From: an uncultured Arsenicibacter sp.
Lineage (GTDB): Bacteria > Bacteroidota > Bacteroidia > Cytophagales > Spirosomataceae
Reading direction: 5' to 3'
Length of the DNA: 64,000 nt
Assembly (NCBI RefSeq): GCF_945952095.1
Contig: NZ_CAMFHL010000007.1
Span: 1-64,000, forward strand
Shown here: in pieces, positions 34,792-42,608 of the stretch
Layout: the number at the start of each line of letters is the position of its first letter
How positions within the stretch are numbered: position 1 is the first letter of the stretch
Translations under genes and position numbers: made by a program
The notes under the pieces: model-generated
Told to the model about the DNA's origin: nothing
Database searches by the model: none
What the model saw: only the letters and a program-made list of their open reading frames with translations

Positions 34792-35841
34792 TTAAGCAGC
34801 CATTCTGGGATTAGACCGTCCGATTGCGTGCTGTTTCGGGCCGTTTTCGGGGTTACCCAATATCGGCAGGATGATCGACTGTAACCGCTCCCGCACAAAG
34901 TTTTCCTGTAAATAAGCAGGAAGCTTACTAATCAGCTGCTGGTATGCCTCCAGTCCGAGTGCCTTTGCAACATAGATTTCGTGTACGGCATTGATGTGCG
35001 AAACGATGTTCACCAGACTCTGATGAAACAGCCGGACATCAATGGATGAATCCACAAAACGTTCGATCTCACGGTTATTCGATGAAATCCGCAACCGGCT
35101 GAGCATGTCAAAAAAGGTTGTGTACCCGATCTGACGCGCCAGCACCTTGTATTGCTCTACGCCGAACTTCTGAAGCACTTCGCCGGTCCGCTCACTCCGG
35201 AAGGCTGTTTTCGGGTTATTCTGAATAACGGTCCGCAGCGCCTTTACACGCTGGTCACGGGTTGTTTTCAGGAATTGAGCCACTTCAGCCTGTGCCTGAT
35301 TGGCACGTGACGGCAAAGCCAGCTCCGGCTTGTATTTCGCCATCGGCAGCCGCTGGATCCGGTAGTTATTGTATGGTCCCAGGGCATAGTAGCCAACCGA
35401 AGCGGGGTAGAAGCCACGCACCACACTACTGCCGATCCGCTTCCGGATCAGCTCTTCATTGCTGACGTTAATGCCCTGAACCGTTAGAAAAGCCCGTGCA
35501 CTGAACAGGACACTATAATAAGCTTGTGGAAATGTCCAGTGCAGTGAGCTCTGTAAATATTGTTCGTCATTAACGACAGGCGTAATACGCAACGCATATT
35601 CAGCGCTCCAGCTGTTAAGCAGGAGTTTTTCGAGTGCCTTGCGCTGCTCATCCGAAACCGTCGAGGTGAAGTCCTGAAAAACGGGAAATTTCATCAGTTC
35701 AAACAGGTCGTTCTGATGCTGGATATGGTAATCCATGGCAAAAAAATGGTTCAGAAACACCTGTGCCGGTATGCTCTTCCGCCAGTTTTCGTCCATCATC
35801 TGACCGTTGGTCAGAGGCACTTGATTGTTTACTGTGTTCAT
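34792..35841 (-). CDS. Unknown cytosolic protein, HEPN-like segment
   Basis: 349 aa, no signal peptide or membrane span, mostly helical. I do not recognise a family. The segment around residues 110-160 (TFPQAYYSVLFSARAFLTVQGI) resembles the AYYSxFxxARAxL helix of HEPN-type domains, but the RxxxxH nuclease motif is not seen. The C-terminal third is helical (HQSLVNIVSHINAVHEIYVAKALGLEAYQQLI). It is monocistronic, with its own terminator, and is not next to a nucleotidyltransferase or toxin partner. The coding call rests on length and sensible composition. Confidence 0.65.
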   Translation of the reverse strand: MNTVNNQVPLTNGQMMDENWRKSIPAQVFLNHFFAMDYHIQHQNDLFELMKFPVFQDFTSTVSDEQRKALEKLLLNSWSAEYALRITPVVNDEQYLQSSLHWTFPQAYYSVLFSARAFLTVQGINVSNEELIRKRIGSSVVRGFYPASVGYYALGPYNNYRIQRLPMAKYKPELALPSRANQAQAEVAQFLKTTRDQRVKALRTVIQNNPKTAFRSERTGEVLQKFGVEQYKVLARQIGYTTFFDMLSRLRISSNNREIERFVDSSIDVRLFHQSLVNIVSHINAVHEIYVAKALGLEAYQQLISKLPAYLQENFVRERLQSIILPILGNPENGPKQHAIGRSNPRMAA

Positions 35842-35975
35842 CGCCAGAAGTATTGTTGTTTACCTATAAATTTAACAAAAAAACGCGGAATTCTGTTCGG
35901 TTTAATGTGATAAATACTGGTATGTAATTAGTTGATTTTTAGGGTATTATGATTAAGTTTTGCATATGAAAAAAT

Positions 35976-36013
35976 CCGGTAAAACAGCCGCTGCCAGAAG
36001 GCCGTTTTACCGG
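35976..36013 (-). terminator. Orphan terminator-like hairpin
   Basis: CCGGTAAAAC (35976-35985) pairs with GTTTTACCGG (36004-36013). A T-run follows only on the minus strand (ATTTTTTC), yet no minus-strand gene lies upstream. The plus strand encodes a possible 16-codon ORF starting at 35967 through the same stem; I do not call it a gene. Confidence 0.5.
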
Positions 36014-36087
36014 TAATTGCTGAGGTCCGGGAGCCGTTTACAGGCTCAATAAAAGCCGTATTGTGAGAGCCGGATACGTAAACGGTT

Positions 36088-36095
36088 TATCTTTG
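36088..36095 (+). promoter_or_regulatory. Bacteroidota -7 element TATCTTTG
   Basis: It fits TAnnTTTG and lies 25 nt before ATG 36120. It shows that the longer frame from GTG 36063 cannot be the translated form, because its start lies upstream of the expected transcript start (~36102). Confidence 0.55.
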
Positions 36096-36119
36096 ACTAA
36101 CGGACTAATCTATGGGGCT

Positions 36120-36830
36120 ATGTACACGGTAGGCGGGTGGCAAAAGGTATGTATTACAGGGTGGTTTTGTCTGTGGCTGCTGGGATGGGGGCAGGTATCC
36201 GCACAGACCGGGCAACCCGCAATGGCCTCCGTTGAGGGGTTTGTCGTGGACCGGCAAACGGGGCAGCCGATTGCCTTTGCCAACCTGTCGGTTCAGAATG
36301 AGCAAGGCCAGACCGTTGCCCGTCAGCAGACTGCCGCCAACGGAGCGTTCCGTATGCGGCTTAATCCGCAGCAACGCTATACGGTTGAGGTGCAGGCAGA
36401 AGGCTATCAAAACGGACAGGATGTGATTGATTTCACCGTTCCCTATGTCCGGCAGGTAACGGGAAAGCGCCTCCGGCTGACAGCAACTGCCGGTACGTCA
36501 TCACCGCCAGCCGGCGATGCGCTGCTTTCGGTTTACTTCCCCGCCAGGCAAGCTACCTTATCGCCTGCCGCTATTCAGAGTATACGAGAGGTTATGGGCC
36601 GGCTTATGGCATCAACCGGGCGGGTGGTACTGACCGGTTTTACCGACGGCCAGGGGAACCCCTCCCTGAATGAACTGCTGGCCGCAGACCGTACGGCTGC
36701 TGTAAAAGCATTTATGATAAACAACGGTATCCGCAGCGAGCGCATTACCGTCAGGGCAGCCGGTGCTGACAGACCAGACAATAATGCGCCCTTAGCCCGG
36801 AAACGGCGCGTTGATATCCGGATTGACTAG
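36120..36830 (+). CDS. CarboxypepD-like plus OmpA-like outer-membrane protein
   Basis: 236 aa from ATG 36120. Signal peptide to SAQ; carboxypeptidase-D-like beta-sandwich at ~35-120 (VEGFVVDRQTGQPIAFANLSVQNEQGQTVAR); OmpA C-terminal domain from ~135 (LLSVYFPARQATLSPAAIQSIREVMGRL, then GFTDGQGNPSLNELLAADRTAAVKAFMINNGI), which binds peptidoglycan. The usual NxxL and R residues of OmpA domains are present (NELLAADR, LARKRRVDI). It should anchor a surface or periplasmic structure to the wall. Monocistronic. Confidence 0.88.
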   Translation: MYTVGGWQKVCITGWFCLWLLGWGQVSAQTGQPAMASVEGFVVDRQTGQPIAFANLSVQNEQGQTVARQQTAANGAFRMRLNPQQRYTVEVQAEGYQNGQDVIDFTVPYVRQVTGKRLRLTATAGTSSPPAGDALLSVYFPARQATLSPAAIQSIREVMGRLMASTGRVVLTGFTDGQGNPSLNELLAADRTAAVKAFMINNGIRSERITVRAAGADRPDNNAPLARKRRVDIRID

Positions 36831-36851
36831 CTGCCGGTGGCTCAACGGATA

Positions 36852-36911
36852 ATTAAAACCAGCCTGGTATCAGATTAAACCGTCCGTACGTACATCCGTA
36901 CTGGTTTTAAT
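36852..36911. repeat. 11-bp inverted repeat with 38-nt loop
   Basis: ATTAAAACCAG (36852-36862) and CTGGTTTTAAT (36901-36911) are exact reverse complements, in the gap between the OmpA-like gene and the beta-helix gene. There is no T-run, so it may be regulatory rather than a terminator. Confidence 0.45.
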
Positions 36912-36969
36912 GCAGTGCGTTACAGAGTTTAGCACTTTATGTCCGGTTAGTGCTTAAACACCTGCTTTT

Positions 36970-39660
36970 ATGCTTCGCTCTGCTTTTACTGCCTGTCTGC
37001 TTTTCCTGTTTACCTGGCCACTATCCGCCCAGACGATCCGGTATGTCAAGCCGACAGCAGCCGGTACCGGTTCCGGCAACTCATGGGCTAACGCATCTGC
37101 CGATTTGCAGGCAATGATCAACGCCAGTGCGGCCGGTGATCAGGTTTGGGTGATGAACGGGGTGTACCGGCCGACGCGCGATGCTACCGGAAACGCCGGT
37201 CCGGTTAATGCCCGCACCAAAACGTTTCTGATGAAAGCCGGTGTCAAAGTCTATGGCTCATTTTTGGGGACCGAAACCAGCTTATCGGACCGTGAAGTCA
37301 TCGGCTACGGGGTAGTGTGTATGCTGTCCGGCGATATCGGCGTTTCCGGTGATAATACTGATAACGTGTATCATGTGGTGACGATGAAGAATATCGATGC
37401 CGCCACGTTACTGGATCGCTTTGTAATTCGATACGGGAATGCCAACGGGGCTGCCTATCCGGATAATTACGGGGGAGGTGTACTGTGGATAGAACCCGTT
37501 GCAGCGACCGGCGGAAGCATAAATTTCTGCTACATCGAGAATAATGCAGCGAGTGCAAGCGGTGGCGGCATGGCCGTTATCGGCGTGGTAAACCCTGTTA
37601 TCAGTTCGTGCTCGTTCAATCAGAATACGGCTGCCAACGAAGGGGGCGGTGTAGTCAATCTCAATGTTCCGAGACCGGTTTATACGTCCTGTTCGTTTAT
37701 GAATAACACCGCAAAATCGGGCGGAGCCGTGTCCGACAACAGCAGCAGCGCGCTCTTTACCCTGTGTAGCCTATACCTTAATTCAGCCATAAACGGCGGC
37801 GGTGGCGGGGTGTTCAATTCGGGCGGATCGGCTCCCGTTTTCCGGGGATGTTTATTTATCCGGAACAGCAGCACCCGCGAAGGCAGCGCGTTTAGTTCGT
37901 ACAGTCCTTCTGCCGTACTGAGCCCGCAGCTTATCAATTGTACAATGACGGAAAATACCGGCGGCGATGCGGTTGTTTATCAGGGTAATCAGTTTGGCAG
38001 TACAGTGAGTCCCGGTCAGCTGACTATCCGTAATTCGGTGATCTGGGGCAACATTGCGGCAGGTACCACGACCACACCACCCGTTGCCTACATCGGCGGT
38101 CCTGCGCCGGTGATTCAGTACAGCGACGTTCAGAACTGCAGCACTACACCCGGCTGCCCGGCCGGTACGGGCAATCTACAGGCAGACCCGCTGTTTGTTG
38201 ACTTATCCTATTTACCATCAGCCAGAAGTCCGCTGGTAAATGCCGGTGATCCGTCGGCTACCCTTTCGTCGACCGCTGTATATCCGGTTGATCTGATCGG
38301 CCTGCCACGGATTATCGGTAACCGGATTGATATTGGTGTGGTTGAGAATCAGATGACTACCGCCATTCACTCGGTGTCTTCAAATGACTGGGATGTTAAC
38401 GATACCTGGTCCTGTGCCTGTGTTCCGACCCGTTCCGACAATGTACTTGTCCGGCATGCTGTCAATGTATTTGCCGGCGGACCGTCTCCGGTTGAGGCCC
38501 GTAACCTGTCGTATTCGGCCGGGGGGCGTCTCCGGCTCAATGGCTTCAGTTCACTGCGGCTGGGCGTCCGGATCTGGTACGTAAAACCGGAAGCGACCGG
38601 TACCGGCGACGGATCGTCGTGGGAGAATGCGTCCGGTAACCTGCAGGCCACCCTGCTGGCCGCACAGGCCGGTGAGGAAGTCTGGGTGAAAGGAGGGGTG
38701 TATAAGCCATCGGCTGCCGCCACGCCAACGCCCGCCGACCGCGCACAGAGCTTTAGTATTACCTCCGGTGTAAAGGTCTACGGCAGTTTTATGGGGTATG
38801 AAAACAGTATAACCGAACGCAACAGGCAGATGTATTTTCCGCTCGGGTCGGTCCTGTCAGGCGATATCGGTACGCCTTCGGCCAGCGATAACAGTTATCA
38901 TGTCGTCTGGATTCAGAACGCGGCGCAGGGGACATTGCTGGACGGCTTTGAGATCCGCGACGGCGGAACAACGACGAATACCGAATTGCCGGAACCACCC
39001 GGTAGCTTTACCGGAGGGGGCATTTATAACGTGGCCTTGCCGGGCTTTACCAGCTCGCCAACCATTCAGCGCTGCCACATCCTGAATAACCGCGGTGCTT
39101 ATTCGGGTGGAGGTATGTACAATCGGGGTGCCGGGACGGTAACACTCCGGAGCTGCCTGTTTGAGAGCAATTACGGCGAATATGGCGGTGCATTGGCCAA
39201 CACCATTGTGCCCGTAGCCGGCGGCGGCTATACCAGTCCTGTTGAGCTGAACATAATCAACTGTAATCTGGTCAATAACAGCTGTACGCAGGATGGTAAA
39301 GCGGTCTACGGCGGGTATGTCAGTATGACAAATAGTATTGTCTGGGGCAATACAGGGCCTATGCCAAACGTAATCGGCGCGTATGCCGGCGGGTCGTCGA
39401 TCCGTTACTCAACTATACAGGACGGATCGGCGGGGGCGATATATTTCAGCAGTACGGTTAGTAATGCCAATCCGCGTTTTTACAGTGCGACCGATTACCT
39501 GCTTCGTTCGGATAGTCCGTGTATCAACCAGGGCGACCCTGCTACCACTTACCGGCAAGGCGGAGCCCTCGATTTACGGGCACTGTACCGGATTACCCTC
39601 GGGCAGATTGATCAGGGGTGTTTTGAGTTTAATACGTTGCGGCAACTGATTGATAATTAG
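36970..39660 (+). CDS. Secreted right-handed beta-helix protein with internal duplication
   Basis: 896 aa with a signal peptide (cleavage after LSAQ). It contains two copies of one module. Copy 1 starts IRYVKPTAAGTGSGNSWANAS and copy 2 starts at about residue 536 with IWYVKPEATGTGDGSSWENAS; each continues with GVYKP, KVYGSF, LSGDIG and YHVV text and then a run of beta-helix coils (SGGGMYNRG, NSIVWGN). A linker at ~455-530 separates them. Such proteins are exported polysaccharide-binding or polysaccharide-degrading candidates; no catalytic set is evident. No T9SS C-terminal sorting domain was recognised. Confidence 0.82.
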   Translation: MLRSAFTACLLFLFTWPLSAQTIRYVKPTAAGTGSGNSWANASADLQAMINASAAGDQVWVMNGVYRPTRDATGNAGPVNARTKTFLMKAGVKVYGSFLGTETSLSDREVIGYGVVCMLSGDIGVSGDNTDNVYHVVTMKNIDAATLLDRFVIRYGNANGAAYPDNYGGGVLWIEPVAATGGSINFCYIENNAASASGGGMAVIGVVNPVISSCSFNQNTAANEGGGVVNLNVPRPVYTSCSFMNNTAKSGGAVSDNSSSALFTLCSLYLNSAINGGGGGVFNSGGSAPVFRGCLFIRNSSTREGSAFSSYSPSAVLSPQLINCTMTENTGGDAVVYQGNQFGSTVSPGQLTIRNSVIWGNIAAGTTTTPPVAYIGGPAPVIQYSDVQNCSTTPGCPAGTGNLQADPLFVDLSYLPSARSPLVNAGDPSATLSSTAVYPVDLIGLPRIIGNRIDIGVVENQMTTAIHSVSSNDWDVNDTWSCACVPTRSDNVLVRHAVNVFAGGPSPVEARNLSYSAGGRLRLNGFSSLRLGVRIWYVKPEATGTGDGSSWENASGNLQATLLAAQAGEEVWVKGGVYKPSAAATPTPADRAQSFSITSGVKVYGSFMGYENSITERNRQMYFPLGSVLSGDIGTPSASDNSYHVVWIQNAAQGTLLDGFEIRDGGTTTNTELPEPPGSFTGGGIYNVALPGFTSSPTIQRCHILNNRGAYSGGGMYNRGAGTVTLRSCLFESNYGEYGGALANTIVPVAGGGYTSPVELNIINCNLVNNSCTQDGKAVYGGYVSMTNSIVWGNTGPMPNVIGAYAGGSSIRYSTIQDGSAGAIYFSSTVSNANPRFYSATDYLLRSDSPCINQGDPATTYRQGGALDLRALYRITLGQIDQGCFEFNTLRQLIDN

Positions 39661-40538
39661 TCTTTTTTCTTTGCTGACCGCCCAAGCCATAAACCACCGA
39701 TTACGAGTGCCGTGCCGGCGACCGTATATACCGTAATCGGTTCATGTAACAAGACTGATGAGTAAACAAAGCCAAAAATCGGGCAGAGGAACAGCCAGAG
39801 CGAAGCCTGTACTGCATCCTGCCGGACAAGGTAAAACCAGAGTTGCAGTGCCGCTACCGATACCGGCAGAATAAGCCAGAATACCGAAAGCCAGAACGTC
39901 GTATTAAAGTGACTCTGGCCGTAATCGGCGGTCAGGAGGGTGACGGGAAGGAGCAGAAGGCCGCCGATAAATACCTGCCAGCCATTGATGACCACGTTTG
40001 GTAACCGCCATTCGAAGCGGGCATAATAGACCGTAGCCAGCGATACCGACACCATGGCGAAGAGCAGAATCAGCAGCCCATGCACAGTAGCATAGGCTTT
40101 TTCGAGCAGCGGATAAGTGGCCACCGCCACACCCAGCAGCCCTAGCAGTAACCCGATGCCTTCATTCAGCCGTAACGGCCGCCGCAGCCAGATGGCCGAC
40201 ATCACCGAGATAAACAGCGGATTGGTAGCCGTTGATAGGCTGCCAATCCCTGCCGAAACCTGCTCAAGGGCTAGTACATAGGCACCAAGGTAAATCGTTG
40301 TATTGAGTAAGGCGAAGATGGTCAGGCGCTGCCATTCCGTCCGGGTTGGCCACGCGTTTTCGTACCGTTTGATGGCGTAGGCAAAGAGCAGCATGCCACC
40401 ACCGGCAATGAAAAAGCGGACATTAGCCAGAATGAACGGGTGCGCCACCTTAACGCCGAACTTGGTAGCCGCCGATGCCGACGCCCAAAGGGCAGCGAAG
40501 AGCAGGCCGGGAAGCGTATATTGTACAAACTTGTTCAT
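39657..40538 (-). CDS. DMT-family (EamA) transporter
   Basis: 293 aa with about ten membrane segments in two EamA repeats (first FAALWASASAATKFGVKVAHPFILANVRFFIAGG; second begins near WQVFIGGLLLLPV and has LWLFLCPIFGFVYSSVLLHEPITVYTVAGTALVIGG). Inner-membrane metabolite exporter; substrate unknown. Its stop overlaps the convergent beta-helix stop by 4 nt. Its start lies only 15 nt after the HNH gene stop, so it may be read through from the defence module. Confidence 0.9.
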   Translation of the reverse strand: MNKFVQYTLPGLLFAALWASASAATKFGVKVAHPFILANVRFFIAGGGMLLFAYAIKRYENAWPTRTEWQRLTIFALLNTTIYLGAYVLALEQVSAGIGSLSTATNPLFISVMSAIWLRRPLRLNEGIGLLLGLLGVAVATYPLLEKAYATVHGLLILLFAMVSVSLATVYYARFEWRLPNVVINGWQVFIGGLLLLPVTLLTADYGQSHFNTTFWLSVFWLILPVSVAALQLWFYLVRQDAVQASLWLFLCPIFGFVYSSVLLHEPITVYTVAGTALVIGGLWLGRSAKKKD

Positions 40539-40553
40539 AAACTTGGCTTCCGG

Positions 40554-41306
40554 CTAGTCAAAAAAATCGGGAGGAAGGTTTTCAACTGTGTCAATTGAGC
40601 GCATAAGCATGGTGAAATGGCTTTTTCGTGATAGTAGCCCCTTTAAAATTGCTTTAGCTCGAAACTGAGCAATTGCATCATCTTGTTCTCTGGCTACCCG
40701 CCATTTGTTCATCCATTGAAGTACTTCAACGTACTTTTTATAGATTAGGGCACGTAATTCTCTGGTGCTCTGCTGAGTCTCATTGCTGGTGCCATTGTGA
40801 ATATGATCTAAAAGCTGGGCTGTGTTGACAGCTTTTAGATTCTCAGGGTTACGCGCTTCAAAATGTACACGCTGACCGCCAAAGTCGATAGTGTACAAAA
40901 TTTCAGTTTCTACATTATCATTCGGATTACAAGGATCAAGATAGCCTCCCTCTGGATTCCGGCGTGGTTTCATTGTATTAGCCGCATGGTCAGCTGGATA
41001 CAGGTTCGTCCATGTGTAGGTTAATTCTGGATTTTGATTTCTGGGGATAAAATGCTCAACATCCATTGACCATGCTGTTTCGAACTTTTTTTCTGTCAGA
41101 TAACATTTCGCATAGAAATCCAGATCAAAAGCCTCAAATAAGTCAGCATTGCGCCATGAGTCTCTACAAATAGGTTTTATTAATGACTGTTCTTCTTGAG
41201 GTAGGAGTTGATCTTCACGAAATAGAGCTAGTTCGTCAAGATAGTTTTTTATATCTTCTGTCTCTAACGATGAAGGGGCTGTCAAACTACGATTAATATT
41301 GATCAT
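40554..41306 (-). CDS. HNH endonuclease, PtuB-like (Septu)
   Basis: 250 aa. The HNH region reads D82-V-E-H85-F-I-P-R, then N101-L-Y and H107...N110...K113 (NLYPADHAANTMKPRR), with YLDPCNPNDN after it. This matches the HNH family found as the second gene of Septu systems and as the effector of some retrons. The usual CxxC zinc pair before the H is reduced to a single C69 (KCYLTEKKFE). It starts 5 nt after the ATPase stop. The expected role is DNA cleavage upon phage infection, controlled by the ATPase. Function is inferred from family and neighbour; no reverse transcriptase is nearby. Confidence 0.78.
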   Translation of the reverse strand: MININRSLTAPSSLETEDIKNYLDELALFREDQLLPQEEQSLIKPICRDSWRNADLFEAFDLDFYAKCYLTEKKFETAWSMDVEHFIPRNQNPELTYTWTNLYPADHAANTMKPRRNPEGGYLDPCNPNDNVETEILYTIDFGGQRVHFEARNPENLKAVNTAQLLDHIHNGTSNETQQSTRELRALIYKKYVEVLQWMNKWRVAREQDDAIAQFRAKAILKGLLSRKSHFTMLMRSIDTVENLPPDFFD

Positions 41307-41311
41307 CCGAA

Positions 41312-42553
41312 TCAGACAGTTTGCGTATATTGTATAATCATAGACTCCAGTTCAATCCGAAGTACCGGGGATAAGTAATGACCTTTATCTTTTAGTATAT
41401 TGCTTAATTTGTCTTTTAGTGCCTTTTTGTCGTTTTTAAATGCTTTCAGAGCATCATTTACTTCTTTAATAATCTCATCAGCAATGTTAGAATACTCATT
41501 ATCAAGTCCGAAATGAGTCATCATCAGGTCAGAATAGCTTCTTCCGGCAACTTCATCATTTTTTGCTTCTTTGGTTGTTAGGTCAAATATGGTAGCGTGT
41601 TTAATACTGGATATCACTGCGGGTGAATGCGTGGCGGCAATAAACTGAATATTTGGGAATAACTCTGTTAATAGCGGCAGAATCTGGTATTGTAATTCAA
41701 GATGTAAGTGCGTTTCGGGTTCGTCAATTAATACGATGCCGCATGGATTATATGTATAGTCGTTTACTTGCTTTCTGATCAAATCAACCCGAATAAATAA
41801 ATCCATTAAAATACTAATGAACGCTGAAAATCCTTCAGATAAGTCATTGAAAGAGATGGATCTTTTGTCTGAAAGCTCAATTAAAAATTCATAATCATTA
41901 CGAATAAAATTAATCTTCAATTTTTCATCTTCAAAAATTTTCCGAAAAGGCATTCTGATATTTTCGAAAAATAAGTCAATTTCATAGTTATTATTATGTT
42001 GGTTGTCAATTATATTAAAGGCTTGTTCTACTTTCTTGTTTACAAGAAACTGTTTGAATTTATTAATAAAATATTGTGTTGAGTCCGGAGTGTTAATTTT
42101 TTCGATAAAATCAGAATCTTTAGTCGGGGTAATAACCGCTTCAACAGTACTCTGTCTCTTTGCACTAAAGAAAGAATAAATAATTTCTTTTTTCTTTGAA
42201 AGTAGTTTTTTTATTGAGAATTTGAAATAAGGTGTTAATTTTCTGTATTCGTCCAGCTGCGAAAGTCTATAGTTTATTTCATCGTTATTCCAATGTGAAA
42301 CGAGCCCTGTTACCAGTTGGTTTTCAAATTCAATTATTTCGCTTACTGCATCTATACCTTGAAAAGCTCTTCTAATATGACTGTTGATTGACCTCAATAT
42401 CGTACTTTTTCCCGATCCGTTTTTCCCCGTCAGAATCAAATGACTGAATGGCTTATCCGGATAGTCGAATAAGTTGATGTCGAAGTTTTGATAAGCGTAG
42501 CAAGTGTTAACGTGTATCGACTTTATGTATGGGAATTCCTCCGGCGTTAGCAT
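41312..42553 (-). CDS. AAA (SMC/OLD-like) ATPase, PtuA-like (Septu)
   Basis: 413 aa. The N-terminus (IKSIHVNTCYAYQNFDI) leads to Walker A GKNGSGKST at 43-51; a coiled-coil-rich insertion follows, then ABC-like signature LSEGF at 238-242, Walker B VLIDEPETHLH at 274-284 (Asp277, Glu278) and switch His309 (ATHSP). This is the AAA_21/PtuA type, but without a Toprim nuclease domain, which separates it from OLD proteins. The DNA is clearly more AT-rich than both neighbours, with many Lys/Asn/Ile codons, a sign of transfer. Operon with the PtuB-like gene. Confidence 0.8.
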   Translation of the reverse strand: MLTPEEFPYIKSIHVNTCYAYQNFDINLFDYPDKPFSHLILTGKNGSGKSTILRSINSHIRRAFQGIDAVSEIIEFENQLVTGLVSHWNNDEINYRLSQLDEYRKLTPYFKFSIKKLLSKKKEIIYSFFSAKRQSTVEAVITPTKDSDFIEKINTPDSTQYFINKFKQFLVNKKVEQAFNIIDNQHNNNYEIDLFFENIRMPFRKIFEDEKLKINFIRNDYEFLIELSDKRSISFNDLSEGFSAFISILMDLFIRVDLIRKQVNDYTYNPCGIVLIDEPETHLHLELQYQILPLLTELFPNIQFIAATHSPAVISSIKHATIFDLTTKEAKNDEVAGRSYSDLMMTHFGLDNEYSNIADEIIKEVNDALKAFKNDKKALKDKLSNILKDKGHYLSPVLRIELESMIIQYTQTV

Positions 42554-42585
42554 GACTTATGTCGTTTTACGAAACTACTAAAAAG

Positions 42586-42603
42586 GCAGGCCCGCAGGCC
42601 TGC
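42586..42603 (-). terminator. Terminator after nadE
   Basis: GCAGGCC / GGCCTGC stem (7 bp) with a T-run on the minus strand (CTTTTTAG), just after the nadE stop and ~30 nt before the PtuA start. Confidence 0.7.
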
Positions 42604-42608
42604 TGTGA

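Noticed and set aside
40554..42553. Retron of the PtuAB-effector type
   Set aside because: No reverse transcriptase gene or msr/msd-like inverted repeat lies next to the pair; flanking genes are nadE and a DMT transporter.
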